From contig JAUCBJ010007262.1 of the NCBI GenBank assembly GCA_032718475.1, positions 1-62,194 of the forward strand: a DNA stretch of 62,194 nucleotides. Reading direction: 5' to 3'. Both the position numbers and the translations under genes were made by a program. Source of the DNA: Nemertoderma westbladi (taxonomy: Eukaryota; Xenacoelomorpha; Nemertodermatida; Nemertodermatidae). The notes beneath the pieces are model-generated. The model was not told the origin of the DNA and made no database searches. It saw only the letters and a list, made by a program, of their open reading frames with translations. The stretch's first letter is position 1. Each line of letters opens with the position of its first letter. Below are positions 33,305 through 43,636 of the stretch, in pieces.

Positions 33305-33597
33305 CCGTACAAGATCAATTAATCCATACCTTAGTATTAATGAAAAATCCACGAGACAGTTCATCGGTTTTAAATTTTGCGAAGCAGATGTTACCAGGGC
33401 AGACCAAATTTTTAGTAGATTCCTATCAAGATGCGACTATTGAACCATTTTCGCATTTCTTAATTGATTTACGACAGGAAACACCCGAACATTTAAGATT
33501 TAGATCGGATATATTTCGTAATCATAATTGTTACATTAAAAATTATATTGACTATAAACGTAGCGAAAATAATAATAATAATAATAATAATAATTAA
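33283..33597 (+). CDS. Unidentified small Polinton ORF
   Basis: The frame is open from before 33283; the first ATG is at 33340 (MKNPRDSSSVLNFAKQMLPG). The in-frame residues just upstream (ITVQDQLIHTLVLM) look like the same protein, so it may be the C-terminal part of the preceding gene after a frameshift. It ends in an AAT microsatellite coding poly-Asn. No domain recognised. Confidence 0.4.
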   Translation, partial: SFTEGSITVQDQLIHTLVLMKNPRDSSSVLNFAKQMLPGQTKFLVDSYQDATIEPFSHFLIDLRQETPEHLRFRSDIFRNHNCYIKNYIDYKRSENNNNNNNNN

Positions 33598-33630
33598 TAT
33601 TTTGTAACAATATTCAATAATGTTGCAACA

Positions 33631-34013
33631 ATGAATAGACTTGTGCAGAAATATCATAACGAATTGGAATTTCTACGCAGCGCTACCCCTCAACAAAGAA
33701 CTTATTTTATTAACCATACCGTGAGTAACGAATTAATACGGCTCATTGTAAATACTGCATTAAATGTTCTAAAAGGTAATGTATAATTGACCCCTCATTC
33801 ATTTAGAAATATCGTTGTTATAAAAAGGTATTAAAATCACTGAACCGCAAAACAAAAAATATATCAAGTTACAGAAAAAAATTAACCAATCAATCTGGTG
33901 GTATACTGCCGTTTCTAATACCCTTACTCAGCATTGGTGCAAATCTCGCTGCGGGAGCTGGTGCCGCCGCCGCTGGAGCGGCTATTGCGAAAAGAATTAA
34001 CCGTGGACGATAA
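33631..34013 (+). pseudogene. Small Polinton protein: helical N-terminus, basic middle, Gly/Ala hydrophobic tail
   Basis: ATG at 33631 starts a segment with EFLRSATPQQRTYFINHT and ALNVLKGNV, ending at TAA 33784-33786. After a frame change the product continues with a Lys/Arg-rich stretch (about 33809-33900) and QSGGILPFLIPLLSIG, then a Gly/Ala run and KRINRGR to the stop at 34011. This three-part layout, a short 'P.QR...' helical head, LLKGNV, a basic stretch and a GG-(F/I)LP hydrophobic tail, recurs next to capsid genes in animal Polintons (from memory of such proteins). A core/pX-like or membrane-active virion role is inference. Confidence 0.55.
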
Positions 34014-34015
34014 TA

Positions 34016-34183
34016 ATGGTTAAAACAGGAGTAACATTTAGAAAATTATATTTAGTATCGAGTAAACCGTTAGCTACTGATGTAAAACCTCAAGATATAC
34101 CTAAAGTAAATACTACAAAAAGAAAACCCTTCAAAACATCAACTTCAAAGAAAATAAAAAAATTTCAGCTGTTTTTATGGTGA
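34016..34183 (+). CDS. Very small basic protein (55 residues)
   Basis: ATG at 34016 follows the previous stop by two bases. It is Lys/Thr-rich (MVKTGVTFRKLYLVSS, then KTSTSKKIKKF) with no recognised domain. Tight spacing and shared strand suggest it belongs to the same late-type gene row. It may be a remnant of a longer gene. Confidence 0.35.
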   Translation: MVKTGVTFRKLYLVSSKPLATDVKPQDIPKVNTTKRKPFKTSTSKKIKKFQLFLW

Positions 34184-34234
34184 TGCCCTTTATAAGAGAT
34201 TTGAATATACATATTACTTGCGGTTGTCGAAAAG

Positions 34235-35271
34235 ATGCCACGCAAGATGAGACCAATTTTAAGCCGAAGCTTAGACAAAAAACTGATAAGAATTTATTCA
34301 GATCCTTCATCACCTGCGGGTTTTGCAAGTATCGAAAAATTAGCAAAAGCTGCAAAGATCAAACCATCTCAAGCCCAGAAATGGTTGAGCGGGCAAAAGA
34401 CATACTCCCTTCACGCACTACGTAGACATCATTATCCAATATCTAAAATATTTACGGGAGGGTTAAAAGATATATATATGATAGATCGGGTGGATATGCA
34501 GCAATATAAATCACAAAATAATAATTATAACTATAGTATATATTAACATGTATTGATGCCTTTAGCCGGCTTGCTTTTGCCTATGGTATGAAAACAAAAA
34601 CAGGTATTGAAATTATTAGTATATTGCAAAAAATATTCCAGAAAGATAAACCAAACAGAATCGCGACTGATCAAGGGTCTGAGTTTCTAAATAAATCTGT
34701 AAGGAAATATTTAGATACTATTGGAGTACGTTACTACGTAATGTACTCTGTGAATAAGGCGGCTATTGTCGAGAGATTCAATAGAACATTAAAAACAAAG
34801 ATGTTCAAAATTTTCACGCAACGGGGGAATAATGTTTGGATAAAAATTTTACCTAAGCTTATTTTCGCTTATAATAGGTAATTTCATAGGACTATACAAA
34901 TGACACCCATTGAAGTTAATAAATTTAATGAAACTGAATTAATTAATAGATTATATGGGAAATATAGACAGATTAATCATAAGAAAATAAAATTTCAAGT
35001 TGGAGATACAGTACGATTATCTATTGCGCATACTGCTTTTGCTAAAGGCTATCGAGAACAATGGACACGTGAATTATTTATTATTCATCGAGTCAGATTA
35101 GATAGAAAACCAGCGGTAATGTTTGATATTAAGGACAGCGCTGGTGCTATAATAAATGGTTTATTTTATTTATACAAACTCCAAAAGGTCCACCCGAGTA
35201 GTAATATTTATCTTCCGATTGACAAAAATATTGGCAAACTTAAAGAACGTGTGCGTAATGGTAAAAAATAA
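34235..35271 (+). pseudogene. Polinton integrase (DDE, rve type)
   Basis: The N-terminal part (34235-34500) has IRIYSDPSSPAGFASIEKLA, KWLSGQKTYSLHALRRHHYP and IDRVDMQ, the region before the core in Polinton integrases. The core after a frame change at about 34500-34547 has the first Asp in CIDAFSRLAFAYG (about 34553), the second Asp in ATDQGSEFLNK (about 34665) and Glu in AAIVERFNRTLK (about 34768). An in-frame TAA at 34879-34881 breaks AYNR/FHRTIQMTPIEV. The C-terminal part (34900-35271) has FQVGDTVRLS and GYREQWTRELFIIHRV, a chromodomain/SH3-like tail. It would insert the element with its polymerase-made ends. Two lesions make it inactive. Confidence 0.85.
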
Positions 35272-35360
35272 TATTTAGTCAGATTCATTGGGTCCAAGAA
35301 ACAGTCGTGGATACAGCATATTAAATAAGTTTAGGTTTATAATGTATATTAATTCATTGC

Positions 35361-35764
35361 GCGAATAATGGTCACATATGACCATAATTAATCAATATTA
35401 ACTCGAATGATATTACTATACTGTAAGTCTAATATCTATAGTTCATTCGCTTTAAATATTGATCTCTCGCATATACTGTAGAAGCAATGAACGTGGCGAC
35501 AGATGACTATAATTTAACATTATACAGTACGTACAAGGAGTCAAGTAGAGAGAGCTTAAGCGAATAATGGTCACATATGGACATAATTAATCAATATTAA
35601 CTTGAATGATATTACTATGCTGTAAGTCTAATATCTATAGTTCATTCGCTTTAAATATTGATCTCTCGCATATACTGTAGAAGCAATGAACGTGGTCACA
35701 GATGTCTATAGTTTAACATTATACAGTACAGTATGTACAATGGAGTCAACCAGAGAGAGCTTAA
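35361..35764 (+). promoter_or_regulatory. 199-bp tandem duplication upstream of the capsid genes
   Basis: Copies start at 35361 and 35560 with GCGAATAATGGTCACATATG and end in GAGAGAGCTTAA. Each contains TAATCAATATTAACT, TTCATTCGCTTTAAATATT and ACATTATACAGTA. The first copy has ATGGTCA-CATA-TGACCAT, perfect 7-bp inverted arms; in the second copy one arm has changed. The block sits between integrase and the first capsid-type gene, so a promoter role is plausible but unproven. Confidence 0.6.
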
Positions 35765-35770
35765 ATAATA

Positions 35771-36475
35771 ATGGCCATAGATACATATATCACTCTAGTT
35801 TCAGATAGCTCATTAAACACATATCCTAATAATAACCCTAGCGAGTTTACTGTTGATTTAGCCGAAGAATTATATATTGGTCCAAACGCTAAAATTGGGC
35901 TTGCCGAGATTCAATACTAAGCAACGTACAGCAATATTACTCTGCAAACTCAAATCTCGCTGTCAATCGGGGTAGATGCAAAAGATGCCAAATCATACAG
36001 TTTATTTCCTGGTATGCATAGCTCTATTCAAGTCATTATTGATGATATAAATAAACTGTTTAATTCTGAAACGAAATATAAAGATTTCGAATTCATTTTT
36101 AATACAAATAATTCTAGAATTAAATTTAAATTTCCTAAAAAGTTGAATAAAATACAATTAAGTCTACGCGGTGATTTAATACAAATTCTAGGCTTAAAAC
36201 AATTATTGGATCAGAATCATCAGGGTATTCCGAATTGGGATATATACAGTACCACTACCATAGATGAATTAAGCAATATAGAACAACCGATATTAATTTT
36301 AAATTATAGTGGACCAAAAATTTCAGAAATTGGTATTTTACATTTTCTGGAACCAATAAATATTACTCGTAATAAAGATACAATCTTCATATATACAGAT
36401 ATTATTGAAAGCTCTTTTGTTGGTGACGCTTTAGCTCCGCTCTTAAGAACCTGTCCTTTAACACAATTAAATTGA
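35771..36475 (+). pseudogene. Polinton minor-capsid-type protein A
   Basis: ATG at 35771 starts MAIDTYITLVSDSSLNTYP and continues with PSEFTVDLAEEL and GPNAKIGLAEIQY. TAA at 35918-35920 interrupts, then the same frame runs to 36475. The opening 'LVSDSS...YP.N...EFTV.LAEE......W/AKIGLAEIQY' is the start pattern of a Polinton virion protein family placed next to the major capsid gene. I class it as a minor capsid/penton candidate by position and pattern; the single-jelly-roll fold is inferred. It is paralogous to the next gene. Confidence 0.55.
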
Positions 36476-36631
36476 AAATATATTAATCACGAATACGATA
36501 GCATTTGCTATTACTCATTGTTGAATAAAAATCTAAAAACAATCTTAATTACTTTACGTGACGGTCAAGGTGATTAATTAATTTCAACGGTGGTCGCACT
36601 GTTATAACACTTAAGTTAGTATGTGGCGGTG

Positions 36632-37566
36632 ATGGATGAATTCTATGTTAGGCTACCAAGTAACTCGTGTCCACTTGATTTTCCCCGTAATACTAATAGT
36701 AATTATCAGATCAATTTTCATGGTGCCTTACCTATAAATCCAAACGAAAACTGGGTGGTTGGTATAAAAAGTATATTTTACTTAGCCACGTTACCATCCA
36801 TGTATAACAATGTAGAGAATGTTATTTTATTAAAAAAAGGGAAAAAAACTTTGAGGATACACTTCCATCCGGTTTGTTCTACAGTATTAATGACATTATA
36901 GATTATTTTAACACTGGGGTGTTGAAAGATAAATTACAAATAGTTGAAAATACTCAGCAAAATAGATTGCAATTTATTTTAGGGAAATCTGTACGAGAAT
37001 TATTTATAGGTCAACAATTATCCTATTATTTTGGAATTACTGAAAATAATCTCAGAGCGAATTTAAATCCAAATTTTAAAATTATTTTGAAGACGAAAAA
37101 TAATATAAAGAGTTATTTAATAAAGATTACCGGAAATGAAGAAAAAACTTACCAAATGGTATTTTTATGTCCTCAACCACCCAATTCTATTCCAGAACCT
37201 AAGTCGAACATGTACGTGACTACTAATATAATTGAAAATGAATATATTAATAATTTTGGTTTAGCCTTACTTCGTCGTGTCGCGATACCTGATGATGTGA
37301 AATATGGCAGTGTAATAAATAAAGAATTTGCCAAGGATACAATTCATTATATCCCAGTAAAAAAATCATATAAGATAACATACATTCATATTGAAATAAC
37401 AGACAAAGAAGGAAAAGATTTAAATTTTGAATACGGCATAACTTACACTTTAAAAAATAAATTAAAATGGATTCCGATTTATTTCAAAGATACAGTAAAC
37501 CTCAATATGGTGGTGCAGACTCTAATCTTGCTGTTTTTAAAGGTGGTAGAAGTACGAGAGGCTTGA
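36632..37566 (+). pseudogene. Polinton minor-capsid-type protein B
   Basis: Start at ATG 36632 (MDEFYVRLPSNSCPLDFPRN); the upstream in-frame GTG is less likely. YQINFHGALPINPNENWVVG and IKSIFYLATLPS match the family opening 'LPSNS...FP.N......I....NWEVGI..I.Y'. The frame changes near 36865, then continues with TNIIENEYINNFGLALLRR and HYIPVKKSYKITYIHIEI, the usual ending of this family. The 3' 100 nt overlap the next ORF in another frame. It probably forms part of the vertex or minor shell with the 35771 protein. Confidence 0.55.
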
Positions 37567-38017
37567 CGCAAGTTCCTGTTTTTCGAGGTGGTTCATATAT
37601 AGACCCTTACGGTCAACAAATTGGAGCATTTGGTCCAAACTTAAAACAACGTCGATTTCAACGTTATCGCTGAGGTATGCAGACAAATCAACACAGGGAA
37701 GGCATATTTACAGATGCTTTATCTACATTGAAGAAATTTGGAAAGCCATTAGCAAAAAAGTTTTACAAAAAGCTTTACCATTTACCACAAAATTTATGAG
37801 TCAACACGTAATACCAAAAGGTAAATGGGTCTTACATCAGCAGGCTAATACGGTTATTAATAAAGCATTAAATAAAATGAAACCATCAACAAGATCGGTT
37901 GTAGAAAAAGTTTATAGAGATTTAAAGCAACCAACTAAGCCAATGTCTATGAATATACATCATCGCCGTAGTAAAAATAGAAAAATAAAAAAAGGCAAAC
38001 TCAAACACTGCGAATTA
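37467..38017 (+). pseudogene. Small basic virion protein before the major capsid gene
   Basis: ATG at 37467 gives 68 residues with Gly-rich repeats (PQYGGADSNLAVFKGG, VPVFRGGSYIDPYG). After the stop at 37671 related-looking basic helical sequence appears in other frames: LSTLKKFGKPLAKKFYKK (about 37717-37770), then KALNKMKPSTRSVVEKVYRD (37860-37920). Polintons often have a Gly-rich, then amphipathic basic protein just before the major capsid gene. Here it looks broken by two frame changes. A pVI-like role is inference. Confidence 0.4.
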
Positions 38018-38020
38018 ATA

Positions 38021-39163
38021 ATGTCAATTATTAAGGAATTAGATTTATTTTCTACACTGCCAATACAGACTGAATTTAAAGCAAAACATTATGAAACAAT
38101 TTACCCGGTATCTAGTCTCAGAAGCGAGTCTCGGGAAGTAACATTTCTTGTACCGCGATCCAATGAATTCTATACGAAACTGCAAGATGCGTTATTAATT
38201 ACAAAATGTACTGTACGGTGGGATAGACAGCTTGAAAACTCACACATTTATATATTGAATTACCCCTCTGGAACTATGTGGAGTGATATTAAAATAGACC
38301 TCAATGAGATGCAGGTTGAAAATAGCAATAACCATTATTTCTACAAGTCGTACTTATCCAATTTACTTTTTACTACATATGAAACCAAAAATGGGCTACT
38401 GGGGGCAGGCGGCTTTCGCCAGCCTTTATCCGAACACGGAAATGAAATTAATCCCGGTGCGCATCCCATTGCCGATGCCTTTAGTAAACAAATGCAATTT
38501 GTAAGTGGTAAAGTAAACGCTGTGACAAATCTTCGGCTAGAATTAGATGAAGTAAAGATCCTAATCCCTAGAATGGAGGTTAATCCGGTAATAGAAAGCA
38601 GCCATGTAAAAGGTTTAGAGAGCTATGATATTGAATATCAATTTAAAAAAAAAGAGGTTACTACATTTACTATTCCCGCGCAAACCACAAATTACACCCA
38701 AACAAACATATTTGATGGTAAAAAACCCAAATTGGTTATTATCGGCTTTATAACAAATAATTCATATTCGGGTGAATTAACTAGTAATCTGTTGAAATTT
38801 GAACCTTATTTTAACCTTAGACGCGCGGAACTGATTGTAGACGGTCTTCCAGTAGGTGGGGTAATATACGAGCCTAATTTTACTGATGGAACATACATTT
38901 TTGAGTATACTCAATTAATGAAGAACATTAATACATATATTAACGGTTATGGGGGTAATAATATAGACCATGAAACCTACTTAGGTAATTGTCCCCTCAT
39001 ATCCTGGGACCTAACTGCCGACGGCTATGTTAGGGATCCACAGCCATCGATATATACTAATGGACAATTAAAATTAAGATTTGCTGATCCGTTGGTTGAG
39101 ACCATAAATGTAATCGTTTTTAATATTTATGATCAATCATTAAGCTTAAATAGCAGGAAATAA
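38021..39163 (+). CDS. Polinton major capsid protein (F54H12.2-like family)
   Basis: I start at ATG 38021 (MSIIKELDLFSTLPIQTEF) although the frame is open to 37796, because family members begin near the ELDLFS.PP.QT block; the upstream 75 codons look like the tail of the previous gene. Further blocks: PSGTMWSDIKIDLNEMQVEN, FRQPLSEHGNEINPGAH, KKPKLVIIGFITNNSYSG, then NLRRAELIVDGLPVGG, DGTYIFEYTQLMKN and PLISWDLTAD near the C-terminus. This protein builds the hexon-like shell (double jelly roll). The ORF of 380 residues is intact, unlike most of its neighbours. Confidence 0.75.
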   Translation: MSIIKELDLFSTLPIQTEFKAKHYETIYPVSSLRSESREVTFLVPRSNEFYTKLQDALLITKCTVRWDRQLENSHIYILNYPSGTMWSDIKIDLNEMQVENSNNHYFYKSYLSNLLFTTYETKNGLLGAGGFRQPLSEHGNEINPGAHPIADAFSKQMQFVSGKVNAVTNLRLELDEVKILIPRMEVNPVIESSHVKGLESYDIEYQFKKKEVTTFTIPAQTTNYTQTNIFDGKKPKLVIIGFITNNSYSGELTSNLLKFEPYFNLRRAELIVDGLPVGGVIYEPNFTDGTYIFEYTQLMKNINTYINGYGGNNIDHETYLGNCPLISWDLTADGYVRDPQPSIYTNGQLKLRFADPLVETINVIVFNIYDQSLSLNSRK

Positions 39164-39180
39164 ATACATATCGATTAAGT

Positions 39181-39245
39181 ATGTTAATTACAGAGGACCT
39201 TGACATGTTTCCAGTGGGTGGTCACTATTTGGGGGCATTTCCATC
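39181..39245 (+). pseudogene. Adenain-like protease gene, 5' piece
   Basis: The frame is open from ATG 39181 (alternatively ATG 39205) and ends at the BEL-2 insertion point. The piece contains DMFPVGGHYLGAFPS, resembling the 'G.FP.D.LP' start region of Polinton cysteine proteases. The frame phase matches the other piece at 56072 once the 5-bp target duplication is counted. Confidence 0.7.
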
Positions 39246-40735
39246 TGTTCGCGGTATTTCAACTTTTCATAACGCGAGTTGAATATTTTTTGTACTTATT
39301 TAAAATGATTATTCCGATATCACTACTGGGTGCGGGACCACGGGTTTTGGGCACACTCTATGAACTGGGGGCGATTTATGGGCGAATATTGGGGCGACTT
39401 ACAGGGTACAGGACTCATTTCATGTTTATAAGGGCCAGGGGTGGGAGGCAAAATTAAGCAGTATTCAGGTTCGCCTGAGTACTATTAGGCCTAGCCCACA
39501 CGCCAGGCCTAAAGGACAAGGACTGCCCTTAGCGGTCCCTGGCTAACAGCAGTTATTACGAGCCTGAAAAGGACATCGGAACGCCGGCTGCTTGTGTCAG
39601 GGATTTGCGACGGGAAACGACACGACAGACCCCAGCCAAGCCGTACTGGTTCTCGATGATCGTTCCCTTCGGGGTTCGTGAGGGGTGGGATGGACACGCG
39701 AAAGGGTCTACCGACTAACAGAGGAAGGGTTTGATGAGGACTGCCCTTAGCGGTCTCTGGTCAACAGCAGTTATTACGAGACTGAAAAGGACATCGGAAC
39801 GCCGGCTGCTTATACCAGGGGTTTGCGACGGGAACCGATGACAGACCCCTTAGCCAAGCCGTACTGGTTCTCGATGATCGTTCCCTTTCGGGGTTCGTGA
39901 GGGGTGGGACGGACACGCGACGGGGTCGAAAAACAAAGGACTGGACTCTACTGGCCTACCGACTGTTCGGAGTAGTTTCTCGGCCGCCGAAGCGACTACG
40001 AGCCTGAATAAGGACTCGGAAAGCCTAGGAGGTTGGGTCTCTGCGATGAACCGACGGACCCCTAGCCAAGCCATACTGGTTCTCGATGATCGTTCCCTTC
40101 GGGGTTCATGAGGGGTGGGACGGACATGCGAACGGGTCCACCGACACGACACGACAGACTCCTAGCCAAGCCGTACTGGTTCTCGATGACCGATCCCTTC
40201 GGGGTTCGAGAGGGGTGGTACGGATACGCGACAGAGTCTACCGACTGGACCGACCCTTAGCCAAGCCGTGCTGGTTCTCGATGATCGATCCCTTCGGGGT
40301 TCGGGAGGGGTGGAACGGACACGCGACAGGGTCGACCGACACCGATACTACGGCATCAAGACTAGGACCGAGGGAAAATCTGGGGAACATTAGTTAGGCT
40401 AAAATCTGAGCGAACAGTGGGTAATGAAATAATTTACTGTAGGGATTTATATTGTCGGGTATTATTATTGTGAATAATTTGGTGTATATTGGTTTGGGGA
40501 AGCCCAATTTATTCTCAATCAAGGTTCAGTGCGATTAGCTCAAGGTTCAACTGTAGGGAAGTTACATTAAAGCGTATATCCAACCAATGCAGCTTTTTCT
40601 CAACCGCAATCTTGCATTTAGGAACATTCCTTCTCCACAATCAATATCCGGTGACTGGCCGGGATTCCGTGGTCTGTAAAATTCCGCCTCCAGCATTGGC
40701 GTTTTTCCCCCATGGTGTCGGGAATAACGGCAACA
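39246..40735 (+). repeat. BEL-2 5' LTR
   Basis: A 1490-bp LTR that contains its own minisatellite: AGCCAAGCCRTACTGG...TTCGGGGTTC...GAGGGGTGG recurs five times (near 39634, 39852, 40060, 40161 and 40259). An upstream block beginning ACTGCCCTTAGCGG is repeated twice. TACGAGCCTGAAAAGGAC-like motifs occur three times. No coding role is apparent. Confidence 0.9.
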
Positions 40736-41170
40736 AAATTGAGAATAAAACGGTCAATTTTGACAGGGTGTCAAAATTGAGAATAAAATGCGGCCAACTT
40801 CAACTGGTGGAAGTTGGGAATCCTACAATACTCTTCAAACTCTCTCCGTGCTTACCCAGCACCAACTACGAGGAAGCTCTGGTATTTGAGTTAAGACAAA
40901 GTCGTGGTTTAATTAATCAACAAACTCGATCTAACCAACTCGTAGTCGGCAGATCACACATTTGGAGAGTTGTTAACAGGGAATGGAAGTATCGATCACA
41001 CCCATTGATATAATCCAAGTTGAGCCAGGAATCTGGCACGTCGAGGTTGAAGTATAAGGAACGAACGTCGGACAATTCAGGATTACCGTTCGGGTGGTCC
41101 AGGCTGAGTACAACACCTACGAGGAAATATTCTACGACATCGCACATCTAGCTATCAACGAGGCGCTACA
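40736..41170 (+). other. BEL-2 leader
   Basis: 435 bp between the LTR and the gag ATG. It starts AAATTGAGAATAAAACGG, and TTGAGAATAAAA recurs about 40 bp later. I cannot assign a tRNA primer match. No independent gene. Confidence 0.5.
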
Positions 41171-43636
41171 ATGACAACGAATAACGTATCCGATACCGAT
41201 GAGATGGACCACCACACAGACTCGGAAGCCGACGAGGTACCAAACGTCAAGAACATGGCCCGTCGACTAGGTGCTCTCAAAGGCGGAGTCACACGAGCGT
41301 ATCAACGCATAGAGAAACAACTCAAGGGAGTCGAAACCCCCCTCAATGAGATACAAACTCAGCTTCAGAATATCCGAAGTATTCTACAACGATATGAGAG
41401 AATGATACAGGCGTACCAAGAACTCATCCCCGCCACCGACCAGGTAAACTACCCCAAATTGGAAGAACACGTTGCACGCCTAGACGAATTCCGCAAACAA
41501 CACCGGAGGACCCTCAGCCTCGTGAGAGGCTACGAGGAACAGTACTACAAGAGAGCTGAAAGAACGGACGCAGAATCAGTGCGAACCTCCAACACCAGGA
41601 CCACAATTCATCGAAAGAGAACGGGGTCCTCAAGACACCAGCGCTCCAGCGCTAGGAGCGAGATATCCGGCTCAGCGCGCAGTTCTCAAGGGGGGCCGCC
41701 ACTCCGAGATCAGCTACGAGAACAGAAGGCATTAGCCCTCAAAGCTCGGATGGAAGATGAGTATGTTCAACTGCGAACCGAGCAAGATGTAATAGCCGCC
41801 GAAATGCAAAAACAAGAGGCCGAGCAAGCGGCCAAACGACAGGCCGAGCAACGTGAACAGGAAGCTAAACAACATGAACAGGAAGCTGAACAACGTGAAC
41901 GAGAGGCCCAACGAGAGATCAAACAACGTAAACAGGAAGCTAAACAACGTGAACAGGAAGCTGAACAACGTGGACGAGAAGCCCAACAAGAGATCGAACA
42001 ACGTAAATGGGAAGCTGAAATGCGTAAACAACACGCCAAGGCCCAAGCGATTCTCATACACAAAAAGAATGCGGATATTGCGAAACTCGCGGAGTACGAA
42101 GCCGCACTTATAGAACGAGATATTCAACTCTACGAGGACTGGGAAAGGGATATAGATCAGAATTATGAACCAATACCGATACCAGAATTAGAAAAGTCAT
42201 TAACGACACCGGCGGTGAAACCCCCGAAACCCGAGTTCCCGCCTACCATACAGTCTACGTTATTGGCACAAGCACCGGTATTCCACCCCCCACCGGTTAC
42301 GCTGAAGAATGAGGAACCTTATATCCCAGCTAACCCCACGATCCCGAGCGTCCCCAAGTACGAGCCTGAAAAGGACTCAGAACAGATCGCTACTCCCCGA
42401 TCCAACAACCCGTTTACATCCACACCACAAACCCGTAGTCGCGTCATCATTAAGACTCCACCTATCATTGATCCATCGAGTATGGGAGAGAGCGCCAATA
42501 ACTATAACCCTCCAAACCACTCCAGTTCGGACGACGTCGGCATTATCCGGGCATTGGAAAACCGCCTCTCCATGCCCAAGATGGAGATCCGCACCTTCGA
42601 AGGAGATCCCGTCGATTACCTCAGATTCAAGAAACGGTTCTTTGCGCAGATTGGATCAACGGACATAGCCGACGCACAGAAACTGGTATATTTATCACAA
42701 TACCTGGGTGACAAACCACGCCGAATCATCGCTTGTTTTGAGGGAGGTTCTCATGAAGCATACCACGACGCATGGAAAACTCTAGACAGAAGATACGGAA
42801 ATACCGGGACTATAATTAATAAAACTCTAGAGAAACTGATACAAGACGCGGGATCACTAGGGGACCCACAGAACATCCAGGAATTCTCAGATTCCATGAA
42901 GGATGCCTACTACACTCTGAAACCTTTAAATAAGGAGGACCAGGTGAACAACATTCTAAACCTCCGATAGATCGCCCGGAAGTTCCCCGGATGGCTGCAA
43001 AGTAAGTGGGCCTATAAATGCATAGATCTCCGGCGCAGACATCCAGATCGAGACCCCAGCTTCCTCGAAATGTCGGCATTCCTGGACGATATCTCCGAAG
43101 CCATGAATGACTCGATGTTCTCGAAACAGAGTCTCGCCAAGTTGGACGCAATAGAGAACAACTCCAGGAGTAAGACACCCACTCAGAGGCCGAGATTCCG
43201 CCCCCCTCCGGTGAGCACGATGGCTATCACCATGGCCGAGGATTCCGACGATGAAGACTACGAGGAACCGACATCAGCCGAGGAATGGGCGTGTTATCTC
43301 GCGAATTGGGCACCCGAGAGGGAAGGCATCACAAACTCCCTTCTCTGTCTCTATTGTGGAGAGAAACATAAAGTTGAATTCTGCAGGAAGTTCCAGTTTG
43401 CCGAACTCGTCCCACGCTTTGAAGCGATTATGAAACACCGAGGATGCTTCCGGTGTCTGGGAACAGGTCACTACGTTCGGGATTGCGACCAAAGGTCGTG
43501 TTGTGCGGTTTGTAACGACCTACGTCATCACACGCTCCTCCACATCCCCGCGAACTTCGACTTCACCACCCTCCCCTTTCGGATTGAAGCCAAGCGAAAC
43601 CCGGACAACCCAACGGAGAGAAACCAACCTGTTTAA
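41171..43636 (+). pseudogene. BEL-2 Gag
   Basis: ATG at 41171. Residues 20-140 are helical (LGALKGGVTRAYQRIEKQLK, GYEEQYYKRAER). Residues 190-300 are a Gln/Glu/Arg coiled coil built from short repeats (EQEAEQRE-type). The capsid part near 42570-42960 has KMEIRTFEGDPVDYLRFKKR and LDRRYGNTGTIINKTLEKL. TAG at 42968-42970 interrupts, then the same frame continues with the nucleocapsid: CLYCGEKHKVEFC, CFRCLGTGHYVRDC and CAVCNDLRHH. Apart from that stop the frame is intact to 43636, where pol takes over in another frame with 134 nt overlap. Confidence 0.8.

Noticed and set aside
39246-40735. ORFs inside the BEL-2 LTRs on both strands
   Set aside because: They come from the internal LTR minisatellite, and the frames differ between the two LTRs.
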